Origin: an uncultured Lachnospiraceae bacterium
GTDB taxonomy: Bacteria > Bacillota > Clostridia > Lachnospirales > Lachnospiraceae
Reading direction: 5' to 3'
Length of the DNA stretch: 37,213 nucleotides
NCBI GenBank assembly: GCA_910585205.1
Contig: CAJUCC010000063.1
Span: 1-37,213, forward strand
Part shown: piece by piece, positions 1 through 9,364 of the stretch
Position numbering within the stretch: position 1 is the first letter of the stretch
Layout of the letters: the number at the start of each line of letters is the position of its first letter
Notes under the pieces: generated by a model
What the model was told of the DNA's origin: nothing
Database searches by the model: none
The model's input: the letters and a program-made list of their open reading frames with translations, nothing else
Position numbers and translations under genes: made by a program

Positions 1-445
1 AAAAACATTTGCTAAAATAATATCAGTCAAACCGAGTTGAATATATTCGCTCACGGAAATTGACTCTAGCCGGGTATGATGTGAAAAGCACGGATTTAAA
101 AGTAATTGAGATCAGCTACAAATATGGCTATGATTCTCCCACATCATTTACAAAGGCATTTCAGGAAAATACCGGAATTTTGGAATGAATGTCAGCGTAA
201 CGGCATTTTTGCAAAACGAAATTCGATAGATTCTGCTGCCAGCAAGGGAATATTTGGCCTGTTCGGCACTTATGATGAGCAATGCAATGAAATTGAATAT
301 TCTATTATGGCTATATCCGATCAGGAACTGCCACCGGGTTTTGCCGAGATCAATATTCACGATGCCACATGGGCCGTTTTTGACTGCAGAGGCCCCGTTC
401 CGCAGGCAATACAGAAAGGCTGGCAAAAAAGGGGAAAAAGTACCG
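1..445 (+). pseudogene. decayed AraC-family regulator with effector-binding domain
   Basis: Three pieces of one AraC-type regulator lie in different frames. Frame 2 at the left edge reads KTFAKIISVKPS and stops at about 38-40. Frame 3 (about 39-185) reads EYIRSRKLTLAGYDVKS, then ISYKYGYDSPTSFTKAFQ, the hallmark second helix-turn-helix of AraC proteins, and stops at a TGA near 183. Frame 1 then carries FGLFGTYDEQ and ATWAVFDCRGPVPQAIQ, which resemble the GyrI-like effector-binding domain often found C-terminal to this class of HTH. Removing one T near 37-38 would rejoin the first two pieces. The N-terminus is outside the window and the effector domain breaks off near 445. I infer a dead gene with at least two frame disruptions. 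The family call is fairly firm; any ligand or target is unknown. Confidence 0.75.
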
Positions 446-952
446 GATAAAATTTTGGCAGGGATCAAGACAATGATTGTGTGTGGAGCAGCGGGAAGAA
501 AGCTCCCCCACAGCAGAGTTTTTGAGGGTGAGCGTCTTTATTTCATAGAAAAAGGAAGTGCGAAGATAACGACAACCGCTGTCGTAAAAGAAGTGCAAAA
601 TTTTGTGAAACTGTCTGAGGAAGAAATCACAAAAACACTTGCGGATAATCAGCGTAAATTAAACTTATCAGATAAGCAAAAAACCCGGTGGCATAAAAAG
701 TGTCTCTGCTTAGTGGAATTTGAAGCTGTCAGGGAAATCCCTCCCCTTGCTTTTGAACATCAGAAAAATATGGACGATTGGCTTATTTGGGAAAACATTG
801 AAGATGTCATTGCCGGAACGAGTATTCCATACAATTACAAAGTTACCCTTTCGGAAACCGCAGACAAAGGCAGGGCAGGGAACAGCTTGAAATCAGGCTG
901 CTCCCCTCCTGTCAGGCTGCCCCGCGAAAGGGTTTCGGCATTGTTTTCGTAA
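446..952 (+). pseudogene. headless ASCH/PUA-like domain fragment joined to the AraC remnant
   Basis: Frame 2 from about 446 reads KILAGIKTMIVCG, then EGERLYFIEKGSAKIT, VKLSEEEI, RWHKKCLCLVEFEAV and HQKNMDDWLIWENIEDV. The pattern of an 'x-IlaGiKT' opening, a 'GerlYFie' strand and a late 'vveFe' strand resembles ASCH/PUA-like RNA-binding proteins of Firmicutes, but this is recognition by eye and is moderate only. There is no start codon or ribosome site of its own at the junction, and the expected N-terminal strand is missing. The tail after about 835 (ADKGRAGNSLKSGCSPP) looks like non-native sequence read until a chance TAA. Upstream it is contiguous with the AraC effector domain in another frame, so this is a recombination scar rather than a working gene. 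Confidence 0.5.
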
Positions 953-969
953 CGGACATCCCACTACCG

Positions 970-2019
970 TCATCCGTTCTCATACCGTCTCCGCAGCTGG
1001 CCGCAGGCTCCGTCTATATCGCGCCCCATTTCCCTTCTGACCGTGACATTGACCCGCCTTTTCTCCAGTCTGCTCTTGAAATCCTGTACATGCCCGCGGC
1101 CCGGGGCGGCAAAGCCGCGTTCCGTAACCGGATTCACCGGGATCAGATTGATATGGCAGTGCAGTCTCCCGGCGATCGCCGCCAGTCCCGCCACATCCGC
1201 ATCGCCGTCGTTGACACCGGCAATCAGGCTGTACTCACAGGTAATCCGCCGCCCTGTCCGCTCCCCGTAATAGGCACAGGCGGAAAGCACTTCTTCCAAC
1301 GGGTATTTTTCCGTTATCGGCATCAGCCTTTTTCTCTTTTCATCCGTCACGGCATGCAGAGAAAGCGCGAGCGTAATCTGCAGCCCCTCATCCGCCAGCC
1401 GGCGGATGCCCGGCGCAATGCCGCATGTCGATATGGTAACATTGCGCTGGCTCATATGCAGGCCCTTTTCTCCCGTCAAAAGCGACAGAAAACGGAGCAG
1501 ATTATCATAATTGTCCAGCGGTTCGCCCATTCCCATTACGACAACATTGCTGACCCGCTCTCCCGTCAGACGGGTAATGGCATAGATCTGCTCCAGCATT
1601 TCGGAAGGCGCAAGCCCCCGTTCCAGCCCGTCCAGCGTCGAAGCGCAGAAGCGGCAGCCCATCCGGCACCCCACCTGTGAAGAAATGCACACACTGTTCC
1701 CGTGGTGATACCGCATCCGCACACTTTCTGTCAAATGTCCGTCCGGCAGACGAAACAAATATTTCTCCGTCCCGTCCAGCCGCGATTTCTGAACCTGCAC
1801 GGCCGAAAGAACCGGCAATGCGAATCTGTCTTCCAGGCGGCTGCGCAGATCACCCGAAAGATTACTCATCTCTCCGAAGGAGACGGCCAGCTTTTCATGC
1901 AGCCAGCCGTAAATCTGCTCTCCGCGGAACGGCTTTTCCCCCATCTTTGTAAGCGTCTGCTTTATTTCCGCCATTGTCAGTGATTTTATATCCGTTTTCA
2001 ATCCGTTCCCACCTGTCAC
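970..2019 (-). CDS. rlmN: 23S rRNA (adenine-C2)-methyltransferase RlmN
   Basis: Radical-SAM enzyme that methylates C2 of A2503 in 23S rRNA and A37 of some tRNAs in the cytoplasm. The 349-residue length is normal. The CxxxCxxC iron-sulfur motif is visible as CRMGCRFC near residue 120, followed by SNVVVMGMGEPLDNYDN, a signature of the family. The C-terminal GACGQL carries the cysteine that forms the methyl-protein adduct. The start is GTG at 2017-2019, overlapping the TGA of rsmB (GTGA), so the two are translationally coupled. It is the last gene of the murE-priA-def-fmt-peptidase-rsmB-rlmN operon. No strong terminator was seen after it; decayed sequence follows. Confidence 0.96.
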   Translation of the reverse strand: MTGGNGLKTDIKSLTMAEIKQTLTKMGEKPFRGEQIYGWLHEKLAVSFGEMSNLSGDLRSRLEDRFALPVLSAVQVQKSRLDGTEKYLFRLPDGHLTESVRMRYHHGNSVCISSQVGCRMGCRFCASTLDGLERGLAPSEMLEQIYAITRLTGERVSNVVVMGMGEPLDNYDNLLRFLSLLTGEKGLHMSQRNVTISTCGIAPGIRRLADEGLQITLALSLHAVTDEKRKRLMPITEKYPLEEVLSACAYYGERTGRRITCEYSLIAGVNDGDADVAGLAAIAGRLHCHINLIPVNPVTERGFAAPGRGHVQDFKSRLEKRRVNVTVRREMGRDIDGACGQLRRRYENG

Positions 2020-3416
2020 TCCCGTACCAGCCTCGCTATAAAGAATCCGTCCGTATCATGTATACCGGGAAGAAACTGAAAATAACCGTTTTCCGTCGTT
2101 TCCCCCGAAAAAACCGCGGGCAGAAACGGCCGCAGACTCCCGGCCCGAAACGGGAACCGCTCCAGAAACCACCGCATCATTTCCTCGTTTTCCGCCCGGC
2201 TTACCGTACAGGTCGAATACAGCAAGATACCGCCCGGCTTTACATATCGCTGCACCGTTTCCAGTATCTGCCGCTGCAGTGGCAGCAGGCTTTCGATTTC
2301 TTCCGGACCCACGCGATATTTTATGTCCTGTTTTTTGCCGATTACACCAAGGCCCGAACAGGGAACATCCGCCAGCACCACATCCGCACGTCCATACAGA
2401 TTTTCGTCCGGCTGTCGGGCGTCCCACTGTTCTGCCGTCAGAGCGTCCGCCTGCAGCCTGCGTCTGCTCTCTTCCAGCAGCGCCAGCTTACGCCCGGAGA
2501 CATCCCGCGCCAGCACCCGTCCGCAGGCCCCTGCCTTTTCCGCGGCAAACAACGCTTTCCCGCCCGGGGCGGCGCAGACGTCCAGAACAAAATCGCCTTC
2601 CCGGATGCCGGCCGCTTCCACCGCCAGCACGGAACTTATATCCTGCACCGTAAAAAGCCCCGCCGCAAATGCACGGTTATTTTTGAGCCCTTCCAGCCCT
2701 TTCAGATGCCATACAAAAGGCAGGGCGGCGCTCTCCCGAATCAGGACACCGCTGCGTTCCAGTTCCCGCCGGACTGCCGCCCGCTCCGCATCCGATAAGC
2801 GTTCCCGCAAACGGATTGTCACGGGCTTTTCTTCCAGCAGCCCCTGCAGTATCCGCTCCGTATCCCCCTGCCCCTGCTCACTGTCCCATTTTTCAATCAG
2901 CCAGGCCGGCATGGAATAGCGGACGGAAAGATACGCCGTGCGCTCTGTTTCCGGGTCGGGATACGCGATATGTCCCTTCCGCCCGCACAGGCTGCGCAGA
3001 ACACCGTTTACAAAGCCTTTCAGCGAGCGAAACGAATGCCGCGCCGCCAGTTTGACCGCCTCGTCACAGGCGGCCCTGTCCGGTATCCCGTCCATAAACA
3101 AAATCTGATAGGCGCTCATGCGCAGCAGTTCCCGTATCAGCGGTTTCATTTTGCCGACCGGCACGGAAGATACCGTCCCGATACAATAGTCAAGCTCAAT
3201 GCGCCGCTCCAGCGTCCCCTCCGTCAGCCGTTTGAAAAAAGCCTTCTCCCGCGCTTCCAGATAATCATACTTATCCAGTGTCCCGCCGATGATCCGGTCA
3301 CTGCGTTCCCCGCCCCGGGAAATGTCCAGAAGCGCATCCAGTGCCAATGCTCTTATATTGACACCGGTGCGGTTCCGGCTTTTTCCGCGCTGCGGTTTCC
3401 GTTTGCGCTCAGTCAT
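2016..3416 (-). CDS. rsmB: 16S rRNA (cytosine-967-C5)-methyltransferase RsmB
   Basis: SAM-dependent enzyme that makes m5C967 in 16S rRNA. Residues about 20-160 form the NusB-like RNA-binding domain (ALDALLDISRGG, REKAFFKRLTEGTLERR). The methyltransferase domain follows, with the SAM loop VLDVCAAPGGKALFAAE, the motif IV cysteine in DVPCSGLGVIGKK, and the motif VI catalytic cysteine in LLYSTCTVSRAENEEM. The 466-residue length is usual for RsmB/Sun. The first codons overlap the end of the upstream metallopeptidase gene by 8 bp, and the stop overlaps rlmN. Neighbouring fmt and def place it in a translation-related operon common in Firmicutes. Nothing is missing. Confidence 0.95.
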   Translation of the reverse strand: MTERKRKPQRGKSRNRTGVNIRALALDALLDISRGGERSDRIIGGTLDKYDYLEAREKAFFKRLTEGTLERRIELDYCIGTVSSVPVGKMKPLIRELLRMSAYQILFMDGIPDRAACDEAVKLAARHSFRSLKGFVNGVLRSLCGRKGHIAYPDPETERTAYLSVRYSMPAWLIEKWDSEQGQGDTERILQGLLEEKPVTIRLRERLSDAERAAVRRELERSGVLIRESAALPFVWHLKGLEGLKNNRAFAAGLFTVQDISSVLAVEAAGIREGDFVLDVCAAPGGKALFAAEKAGACGRVLARDVSGRKLALLEESRRRLQADALTAEQWDARQPDENLYGRADVVLADVPCSGLGVIGKKQDIKYRVGPEEIESLLPLQRQILETVQRYVKPGGILLYSTCTVSRAENEEMMRWFLERFPFRAGSLRPFLPAVFSGETTENGYFQFLPGIHDTDGFFIARLVRE

Positions 3417-4131
3417 CGTTGCGGCCTCTGCCGCCGAAGAGCATCACAAGCCGCAGAAGCTGCAAAACGGAAGCCGCTGCCGCCGCCACATAAGTAAGCG
3501 CCGCCGCGCTCAATACTTTCCTGCACTGCCCTACTTCCTCGCCCGCTAAAATCCCCTGTCTGTCCAATATCTGCACTGCCCGGTTCGACGCGTTAAACTC
3601 CACCGGCAGCGTTACGATCTGGAACAGCACCGCCAGAGAAAACACCCAGATCCCGATGGACACCAATGTCTGATTCATGCCCATCAAAACACCGATCAGA
3701 ATCAGCGGCATTCCCAGCCGGGAGCCGAAGTTGGCCGCCGGCACGAGCGCCGACCGGATTTTCAGAGGTGCATATCCCTGATAATGCTGCAGCACATGAC
3801 CGCATTCATGGGCAGCCACACCGACTGCCGCCACGGAGGGCGAATCATACGTCGCATCCGAAAGGCGCACCGTTTTCGAAGACGGATCATAATGGTCCGT
3901 CAGGTTTCCGCGCACATGTTCCACCTTCACGTCCCGGATTCCCGCCTGATACAAAATCCTCTCCGCGGCCTGCGCCCCGGTCATGCCGGTCCTGCTGCGC
4001 ACACGGGAATACCTGGCGTACGTACTGTTTACTTTGGCCGAAGCCAGAATCGACAGCACGGCTCCGATCAGAACCAGGATATACGTGGGGTCAAAATGAA
4101 ATCCATAACCATATCCATAATACGGCATCAT
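3409..4131 (-). CDS. membrane zinc metallopeptidase, YugP-like
   Basis: Integral-membrane neutral zinc peptidase family (Zn_peptidase_2, YugP-like). The N-terminus is Tyr/Gly-rich (MMPYYGYGYG) and leads into a membrane segment (TYILVLIGAVLSILASA). The zinc-binding HExxH motif appears as AAHECGHVLQHYQGY around residues 107-120. Two or three hydrophobic segments follow (GMPLILIGVLMGM, LVSIGIWVFSLAVLF, then LTYVAAAAASVLQLLRLVMLFG). The 240-residue length is near the family norm. The substrate is not known for this family. The gene sits between fmt and rsmB, the usual Firmicutes position, and overlaps rsmB by 8 bp. Confidence 0.9.
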   Translation of the reverse strand: MMPYYGYGYGFHFDPTYILVLIGAVLSILASAKVNSTYARYSRVRSRTGMTGAQAAERILYQAGIRDVKVEHVRGNLTDHYDPSSKTVRLSDATYDSPSVAAVGVAAHECGHVLQHYQGYAPLKIRSALVPAANFGSRLGMPLILIGVLMGMNQTLVSIGIWVFSLAVLFQIVTLPVEFNASNRAVQILDRQGILAGEEVGQCRKVLSAAALTYVAAAAASVLQLLRLVMLFGGRGRNDD

Positions 4132-4146
4132 AAAAATTTCTCCTTT

Positions 4147-5094
4147 TTAAACTGTTTCACCGAATCTCTCCCCTGCCTTTACCGGATAGCCCAACAGAAA
4201 GTCCCTTACCGACATTTGCTTTTTCCCTTCCGGCTGAACGCTGTGCAGTATGAGGCTGCCCCTGCCTGTCTGCACTTCTATCGTCTCTTTCGTCACCCGG
4301 AGCACCGTTCCCGGCGGCGCCTTTGCGTCCGCATCCGCATCCGCACCTTCCGAAGCCGCCCGGACTTTCAGATTCTTATTGCGGAAGGTCGTATAACATC
4401 CCGGCCACGAATGCAGCCCTCTCACAAGACGGGCGAGCGCGGCAGCGTCCCTGTTCCAGTCGATCTTTCCCATTGCCTTTTGAAGCCGTCCGGCATATGT
4501 CGCTTTATCCGCATCCTGTTTCTGCGGATGCACCGCTCCCCGTTCAATCAGCGGAACGGTTTCCACCACAAGCGACGCACCGGCTTCCATCAGCCTGTCA
4601 TGCAGACTGTCCCCGGTATCGTCCGGCAGAACCGGCACTTCCCTGCGCGTCAGTATATCGCCCGTATCCAGCCCTTCCTCCATCTGCATAATCGTAACGC
4701 CGGTTACGGTTTCACCGTCGATAATCGCCTGCTGTATCGGCGCGGCGCCCCGGTATTTTGGCAGCAGAGAGGCATGAATATTGATGCATCCGTATTTCGG
4801 CATCTGCAGTATTTCGGAAGAAAGAATCTGTCCGAAAGCCGCAACCACAAATAGCTCTGCGTCATAACCCCGGAGCGCCTCCACAGCCTCCGGTGTCCTG
4901 ATTTTCATCGGCTGCAATACCGGTATTCCCCGTGCCAGCGCCAGCTCCTTAACCGGCGAACACGATACCGTCTTGCCGCGCCCCCTGGGTTTATCCGGCT
5001 GCGTTACCGCACAGACAATCTCATGCCCCGCGTCCAGCAGCGCCCGCAATGCCCCCACGGCAAAATCGGGCGTTCCCATAAAAGCAATTTTCAT
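4147..5094 (-). CDS. fmt: methionyl-tRNA formyltransferase
   Basis: Transfers a formyl group from 10-formyl-THF to Met-tRNA(fMet) for translation initiation. The Rossmann-like formyl-transfer domain opens with MKIAFMGTPDFAVGALRALL. The catalytic segment reads INIHASLLPKYRGAAPIQQ with the following MQMEEGLDTGDIL, both diagnostic. The C-terminal OB-like tRNA-binding domain (about 205-315) has KIDWNRDAAALARLVRGL. The 315-residue length is typical. Start and stop are clear, and def lies only 4 bp upstream on the same strand, so formylation and deformylation enzymes are co-transcribed, as in many bacteria. Confidence 0.97.
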   Translation of the reverse strand: MKIAFMGTPDFAVGALRALLDAGHEIVCAVTQPDKPRGRGKTVSCSPVKELALARGIPVLQPMKIRTPEAVEALRGYDAELFVVAAFGQILSSEILQMPKYGCINIHASLLPKYRGAAPIQQAIIDGETVTGVTIMQMEEGLDTGDILTRREVPVLPDDTGDSLHDRLMEAGASLVVETVPLIERGAVHPQKQDADKATYAGRLQKAMGKIDWNRDAAALARLVRGLHSWPGCYTTFRNKNLKVRAASEGADADADAKAPPGTVLRVTKETIEVQTGRGSLILHSVQPEGKKQMSVRDFLLGYPVKAGERFGETV

Positions 5095-5098
5095 TCCC

Positions 5099-5575
5099 TC
5101 ACTCCTCTTCCAGATCCTCCACGTCCATCAATTCGCCTTCCACTCTTTCCACATAAAGGTGTCCGTCCAGATGCTCCACCTCATGGCAGACGGCGCGGGC
5201 CAGCAGTTCCGTCGCCTCCAGCTCAAACGGTTTCAGATTGCGGTCATAAGCCATGACCTTTACATAATTGGGCCGCGTCACCCGTCCCGTCTTGCCCGGT
5301 ACGCTCAGACACGCCTCATTGCCCGTCTGTTCCCCGCTCGTCTCTAAAATGCGGGGATTGATAAGTACCCACGGCTCGTCTCCCGTCGTGTCAATCACGA
5401 CAATGCGCTTTAAAATTCCCACCTGACAGGCAGCCAGCCCCACGCCATTGGCCTCATACATCGTATCAAACATATCGTCGATCAACTGCAGCGTGCGCGG
5501 CGTGATTTCTCTGACCTCCTTGCAGGCCTTTTCCAGTACGCCGTCTCCCATCTCCCGTATGTTCCTGATTGCCAT
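5099..5575 (-). CDS. def: peptide deformylase
   Basis: Removes the N-formyl group from nascent proteins. All three conserved motifs are present: GVGLAACQ (residues 44-51; the usual form is GxGLAAxQ), EACLS (87-91, with the metal-ligand cysteine) and HEVEH (131-135, the two histidine metal ligands and catalytic glutamate). The 158-residue length fits a short deformylase. The acidic C-terminal tail (GELMDVEDLEEE) is unremarkable. It lies between priA (22 bp upstream) and fmt (4 bp downstream) in the same operon, the classical arrangement. Confidence 0.97.
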   Translation of the reverse strand: MAIRNIREMGDGVLEKACKEVREITPRTLQLIDDMFDTMYEANGVGLAACQVGILKRIVVIDTTGDEPWVLINPRILETSGEQTGNEACLSVPGKTGRVTRPNYVKVMAYDRNLKPFELEATELLARAVCHEVEHLDGHLYVERVEGELMDVEDLEEE

Positions 5576-5597
5576 TTTCCGTTTTCTCCTTTTTCTT

Positions 5598-7820
5598 TTA
5601 ATAACAGTTCATGGGGTCAAAATCAAACTGCACGGTTTCCGTCCGGCTGTTCTCTGCTTCCAGAACCGCTTCCATCTTATCCTTTATCGCGATCAAATCT
5701 TTCATGTGTCCGCTCTTACCGTAAAATACGGTGCGGTACCTGTCACCGATGCGGCTGATCGCCGCCGGAGCCGGGCCGATAACCCGTGCGCCTTCCCCGG
5801 CCAGCGCAGCCAGCCGGACAGCCAGTTTCATGCCGGCCTCCTCCTCTTGCGACAGCACCAGCACGGCCAGCATATGCGCGGCCGGCGGATACCCCATCAG
5901 TCTCCGGTACTGCATTTCTTCCTCATAAAATCCTCTGTAATCCTGCGCTGCGGCAAAACGGATGCTGTGATGCTGCGGCTGATACGTCTGTATCACCACT
6001 TCGCCGGGCTTTTTGCCCCGGCCGGCCCGGCCGGCGGCCTGTGTCAAAAGCTGAAACGTCCGCTCCCCCGCCCGGTAATCGCCCGCATGCAGCGACAGAT
6101 CCGCCGCCAGCACGCCGACCAGCGTCACATTCGGAAAATCATGTCCCTTGACGATCATCTGGGTTCCCACCAGTATATCCGCGTCTCCCCGCGCAAAAGC
6201 GGAAAGAATCGCCTCATAACTGTCTTTCTTCCGCGTCGTATCCGCATCCATGCGCAGCACGCCGGCCTGCGGAAACAGCCGGTGCAGGTTTTCCTCGATC
6301 TGCTGCGTTCCCGCCCGGAAACCGAGGATATAGGAAGACCCGCACGCCGGGCACACCGTCACCGCCGCCTGCTCATACCCGCAGTAATGACAGATCAGCC
6401 TGCCTCCCCGGTGCTCTGACAGCGATACGTCGCAGTGCGGACATTTCATAACATGCCCGCAGGCACGGCACGATACAAATCCCGCGTATCCCCTTCTGTT
6501 GAGAAACAGTATACTCTGCTCACCGGCGGCCAGCCGCGCCTCGAGCAAGTCCCGGAGCCTGCGGCTGAACATGGAACGATTCCCGTCCCGTAGCTCCCGG
6601 CGCAGATCTTCCACATACACCCGGGGAAGCGTTCCGCCGGTCAGCCGTCTTGTCAGCTCAAACCGCCGGATCAGACCGCGCTCCGCAGCATAGTAAGATT
6701 CCAGCGACGGTGTGGCAGACCCCAGGACAAGGCTGGCGCCGAAATAAGACGCGAGTTCCTTTGCCGCTTCCCTGGCATGGTATTTGGGCATCGCCTCGCT
6801 CTTGTAGCTGCCTTCATGTTCCTCATCCATAACAATCAGACCAAGCCGCCGAAACGGGGTAAACAGCGCGGAACGGGGGCCGATAATAATGTCAATCTCC
6901 CCTTCTTCCGCACGCCGGCACTGATCGGCCCGCTCACCGGCCGACAGCCGGGAGTGCAGAACGGACACCCGCTCCCCGAACCGGGCGGTAAACCGCTCCA
7001 CCGTCTGATATGTCAGCGCGATCTCCGGTATCAGTACAATCGCCTGTCTGCCGAGAGCCGTCATGCCTGCGATCAGCTCCATATATACCTCGGTTTTGCC
7101 GCTGCCGGTAATACCATGGATTAAATACGTACCGGGACTGCCCGCCCGGTAATCGTCCAGTACCGATGTAATCACCGTCTTTTGTTCGTCACTGAGCGTA
7201 ACGCTGCGCGGCCGTGCGGCCGCGGCGTTCACCGGATTGCGGTACGCCGTCTGCGCCGTCACCGCAATCAGCCCCATCCCTTCCACGGCGCGTATAACGG
7301 CAGGGGTGACGGAAAGTTCTCCCGTCGCGCATTCATACGGAATTTCCCCTTCTTCGCACAGTCGTTCCAACAGCCGCAGGCGGGCGTTCTGACGCTTTCT
7401 CCGGCATATCGCCAGCGCCGGCTGCGTCTCCTCCGGGGACTGTGCCAGGCGGATCTGCCGCTTCTGCGGTGTGGCCATCTTCCTGCCCACGGGCAGAACC
7501 GTCCTGAGCGCCGCGATCATCGTGGAGCCGTACTGTTCCCGGATCCATGCCGCCAGACGGATCTGACTGCCGCGCGCCGACATGCCTTCCTCCGATATGC
7601 GCCGTATCTCTTTGATTTTATCTTCCGCATATGCCGGTCTGTCACCGATGCCGATGACATAGCCGGCCAGTTCCTTATTCCCCGCTCCGAAGGGAACGAT
7701 CACACACATACCAATGGTAATCTTCCCCAGAAGCGTCTCCGGTATCCGGTATTGAAAGGGTCGGTCCACCTTTTCATGCGAAATCGTAACGATAATATCG
7801 GCATATCTGCCGTTTATCAT
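5598..7820 (-). CDS. priA: primosomal protein N' (replication restart helicase PriA)
   Basis: Superfamily 2 3'-to-5' helicase that recognises stalled forks and loads the replisome. The N-terminal 3'BD region (about 1-105) is followed by the helicase core with Walker A GITGSGKT (236-243) and DEEH (332-335). Eight zinc-binding cysteines lie at about 451, 454, 460, 463, 477, 480, 490 and 493 (CRACGHVMKCPHC and the following CxxC pairs). Motifs V/VI appear as LVGTQMIVKGHDFPNVTLVG and QAAGRAGRGKKPGEV. The 740-residue length is normal. The ATG overlaps the murE stop by 4 bp (ATGA), indicating translational coupling. Confidence 0.97.
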   Translation of the reverse strand: MINGRYADIIVTISHEKVDRPFQYRIPETLLGKITIGMCVIVPFGAGNKELAGYVIGIGDRPAYAEDKIKEIRRISEEGMSARGSQIRLAAWIREQYGSTMIAALRTVLPVGRKMATPQKRQIRLAQSPEETQPALAICRRKRQNARLRLLERLCEEGEIPYECATGELSVTPAVIRAVEGMGLIAVTAQTAYRNPVNAAAARPRSVTLSDEQKTVITSVLDDYRAGSPGTYLIHGITGSGKTEVYMELIAGMTALGRQAIVLIPEIALTYQTVERFTARFGERVSVLHSRLSAGERADQCRRAEEGEIDIIIGPRSALFTPFRRLGLIVMDEEHEGSYKSEAMPKYHAREAAKELASYFGASLVLGSATPSLESYYAAERGLIRRFELTRRLTGGTLPRVYVEDLRRELRDGNRSMFSRRLRDLLEARLAAGEQSILFLNRRGYAGFVSCRACGHVMKCPHCDVSLSEHRGGRLICHYCGYEQAAVTVCPACGSSYILGFRAGTQQIEENLHRLFPQAGVLRMDADTTRKKDSYEAILSAFARGDADILVGTQMIVKGHDFPNVTLVGVLAADLSLHAGDYRAGERTFQLLTQAAGRAGRGKKPGEVVIQTYQPQHHSIRFAAAQDYRGFYEEEMQYRRLMGYPPAAHMLAVLVLSQEEEAGMKLAVRLAALAGEGARVIGPAPAAISRIGDRYRTVFYGKSGHMKDLIAIKDKMEAVLEAENSRTETVQFDFDPMNCY

Positions 7821-9295
7821 GGATTGCTTCCTCTCTCCTGCAAAATATCCGCGATCAGCACCCGCTCATCCATCGGATATTTCTCTCCTCTGATTTCCTG
7901 ATAATCTTCGTGTCCTTTTCCGGCAAGCACAATAATATCGCCCGGCCTGCCGTTTTCGATCACATAGCGGATGGCTTCCCTGCGGTCACAGATTTCCACA
8001 TACTGCCCGTTCGTTTTGCCGATGCCCTCTTTGATGTCATCGATTATCGCCTGCGGCTCCTCAAAGCGCGGATTGTCGGAAGTGATAACACTCAGATCGG
8101 CGAGCCTTCCGCTGACCTCTCCCATCTCATAGCGGCGCAGCCGTGAACGGTTTCCGCCGCAGCCGAAGAGACAGACGAGACGGCGCGGCTCATATTCCCG
8201 CAACGTCGTCAGCAGACTTTCCAGCGCCATGGCATTGTGCGCGTAGTCGATCATCAGTGTGAAATCATCGGATACTTTAACCAGTTCAATGCGGCCCTTT
8301 ACATGGGCGTGCAGCAGCGCTTCCCGGATGTCTTCCCCTGATACGCCGAAATGCCGGCAAATCGCAACCGCCGTCAGCGCGTTATAGACGCTGAAGCGCC
8401 CCGGTGTATTTGTCTCCACCGACAGATCGAGCAGCCCCCTGACATCGAAGTCCACGCCCAGACTGCCCGGTTTGGTCACGAGGTGCATATTGACGGCCTG
8501 CAGATCCGCCGTATCACCAAAACCATATGTCTCCAGCGCACATGTATGACCGCCCGTCACGGTTTCCCAGTGCGGATCATCACAGTTTACGATACCGACC
8601 CGGCACTGACGGAACAAAAGCCCCTTGCAGGCCATATAGTCCGCAAAGTCCGCATGCTCTCCCGGGCCGATATGATCTGGCTCGATATTCGTAAAAATGC
8701 CGTAGTCAAACGTAAACCCCTGCGTCCTGTGCATCATCAGTCCCTGCGAGGACACTTCCATGACAACCGTATCACAGCCCCGGTCCGCCATCTGTCTGAA
8801 ATATCCCTGCAGAACATAGGATTCCGGCGTCGTATTGCCCGCCGGGATATGCTCGTCTCCGATAATCGCCTCGATCGTGCCGACCAGCCCCACTTTCCTG
8901 CCCGCATGTTCCAGAATTGATCTGACAAGGTATGTCGTCGTCGTCTTACCCTTCGTACCCGTTATGCCGATTATCTTCATCCGCTCTGCCGGATGCCCGA
9001 ACCATGCCGCAGATAAAAACGCCAGCGCATATCTCGTATTTTCCACCCGTATAACGGTGACATCGCTGTCCTCCGGCAATTCCACGTCTTTCTCCGTCAC
9101 CAAAACCCCGGCGCCTTTCCGAACCGCCTCCGCGGCAAAACCGTGTCCGTCCGTTTTCGTTCCCGTTATACAGACAAACATGCAGCCCGGCTCCAGTTTT
9201 CTCGAATCATAGACAAGCGCACTGACTTCCCGGTCCACGCCGCCTCTGACACATGTAAAATCCAGTTTTTCCAACAGCCTGGAAGCTCGCATCAT
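7817..9295 (-). CDS. murE: UDP-N-acetylmuramoyl-tripeptide synthetase, meso-DAP type MurE
   Basis: Cytoplasmic Mur ligase that adds the third residue to the peptidoglycan stem peptide. The ATP loop is GITGTKGKTTTTY, followed by the typical central domain (EVSSQGL, FTNIEPDHIG) and the ligase C-domain (MIDYAHN, LFGCGGNRSR). SDNPRFEEP contains the DNPR signature associated with meso-diaminopimelate specificity, as opposed to L-lysine enzymes. The frame is open up to 9367, but I place the start at ATG 9295 (or the adjacent ATG at 9292) because a GAGGAAGG ribosome site lies just upstream; this gives about 493 residues. It is the first gene of the operon leading to rlmN. A candidate promoter lies at 9336-9364. 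Confidence 0.95.
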   Translation of the reverse strand: MMRASRLLEKLDFTCVRGGVDREVSALVYDSRKLEPGCMFVCITGTKTDGHGFAAEAVRKGAGVLVTEKDVELPEDSDVTVIRVENTRYALAFLSAAWFGHPAERMKIIGITGTKGKTTTTYLVRSILEHAGRKVGLVGTIEAIIGDEHIPAGNTTPESYVLQGYFRQMADRGCDTVVMEVSSQGLMMHRTQGFTFDYGIFTNIEPDHIGPGEHADFADYMACKGLLFRQCRVGIVNCDDPHWETVTGGHTCALETYGFGDTADLQAVNMHLVTKPGSLGVDFDVRGLLDLSVETNTPGRFSVYNALTAVAICRHFGVSGEDIREALLHAHVKGRIELVKVSDDFTLMIDYAHNAMALESLLTTLREYEPRRLVCLFGCGGNRSRLRRYEMGEVSGRLADLSVITSDNPRFEEPQAIIDDIKEGIGKTNGQYVEICDRREAIRYVIENGRPGDIIVLAGKGHEDYQEIRGEKYPMDERVLIADILQERGSNP

Positions 9296-9335
9296 ATTCC
9301 TTCCTCTTTTCTTTCCGATTTCAATATCATTATAT

Positions 9336-9364
9336 AAAATAGCATAAATCCGGCCGTATTTCAA
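9336..9364 (-). promoter_or_regulatory. candidate sigma-A promoter for the murE operon
   Basis: On the minus strand TTGAAA (9359-9364) is followed after 17 bp by TATTTT (9336-9341). A closer TATAAT (9329-9334) lies nearby but has no good -35 at the right distance. The position, about 40 bp before the murE ribosome site, suits a promoter for murE-priA-def-fmt-peptidase-rsmB-rlmN. It is a weak consensus match. Confidence 0.4.
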
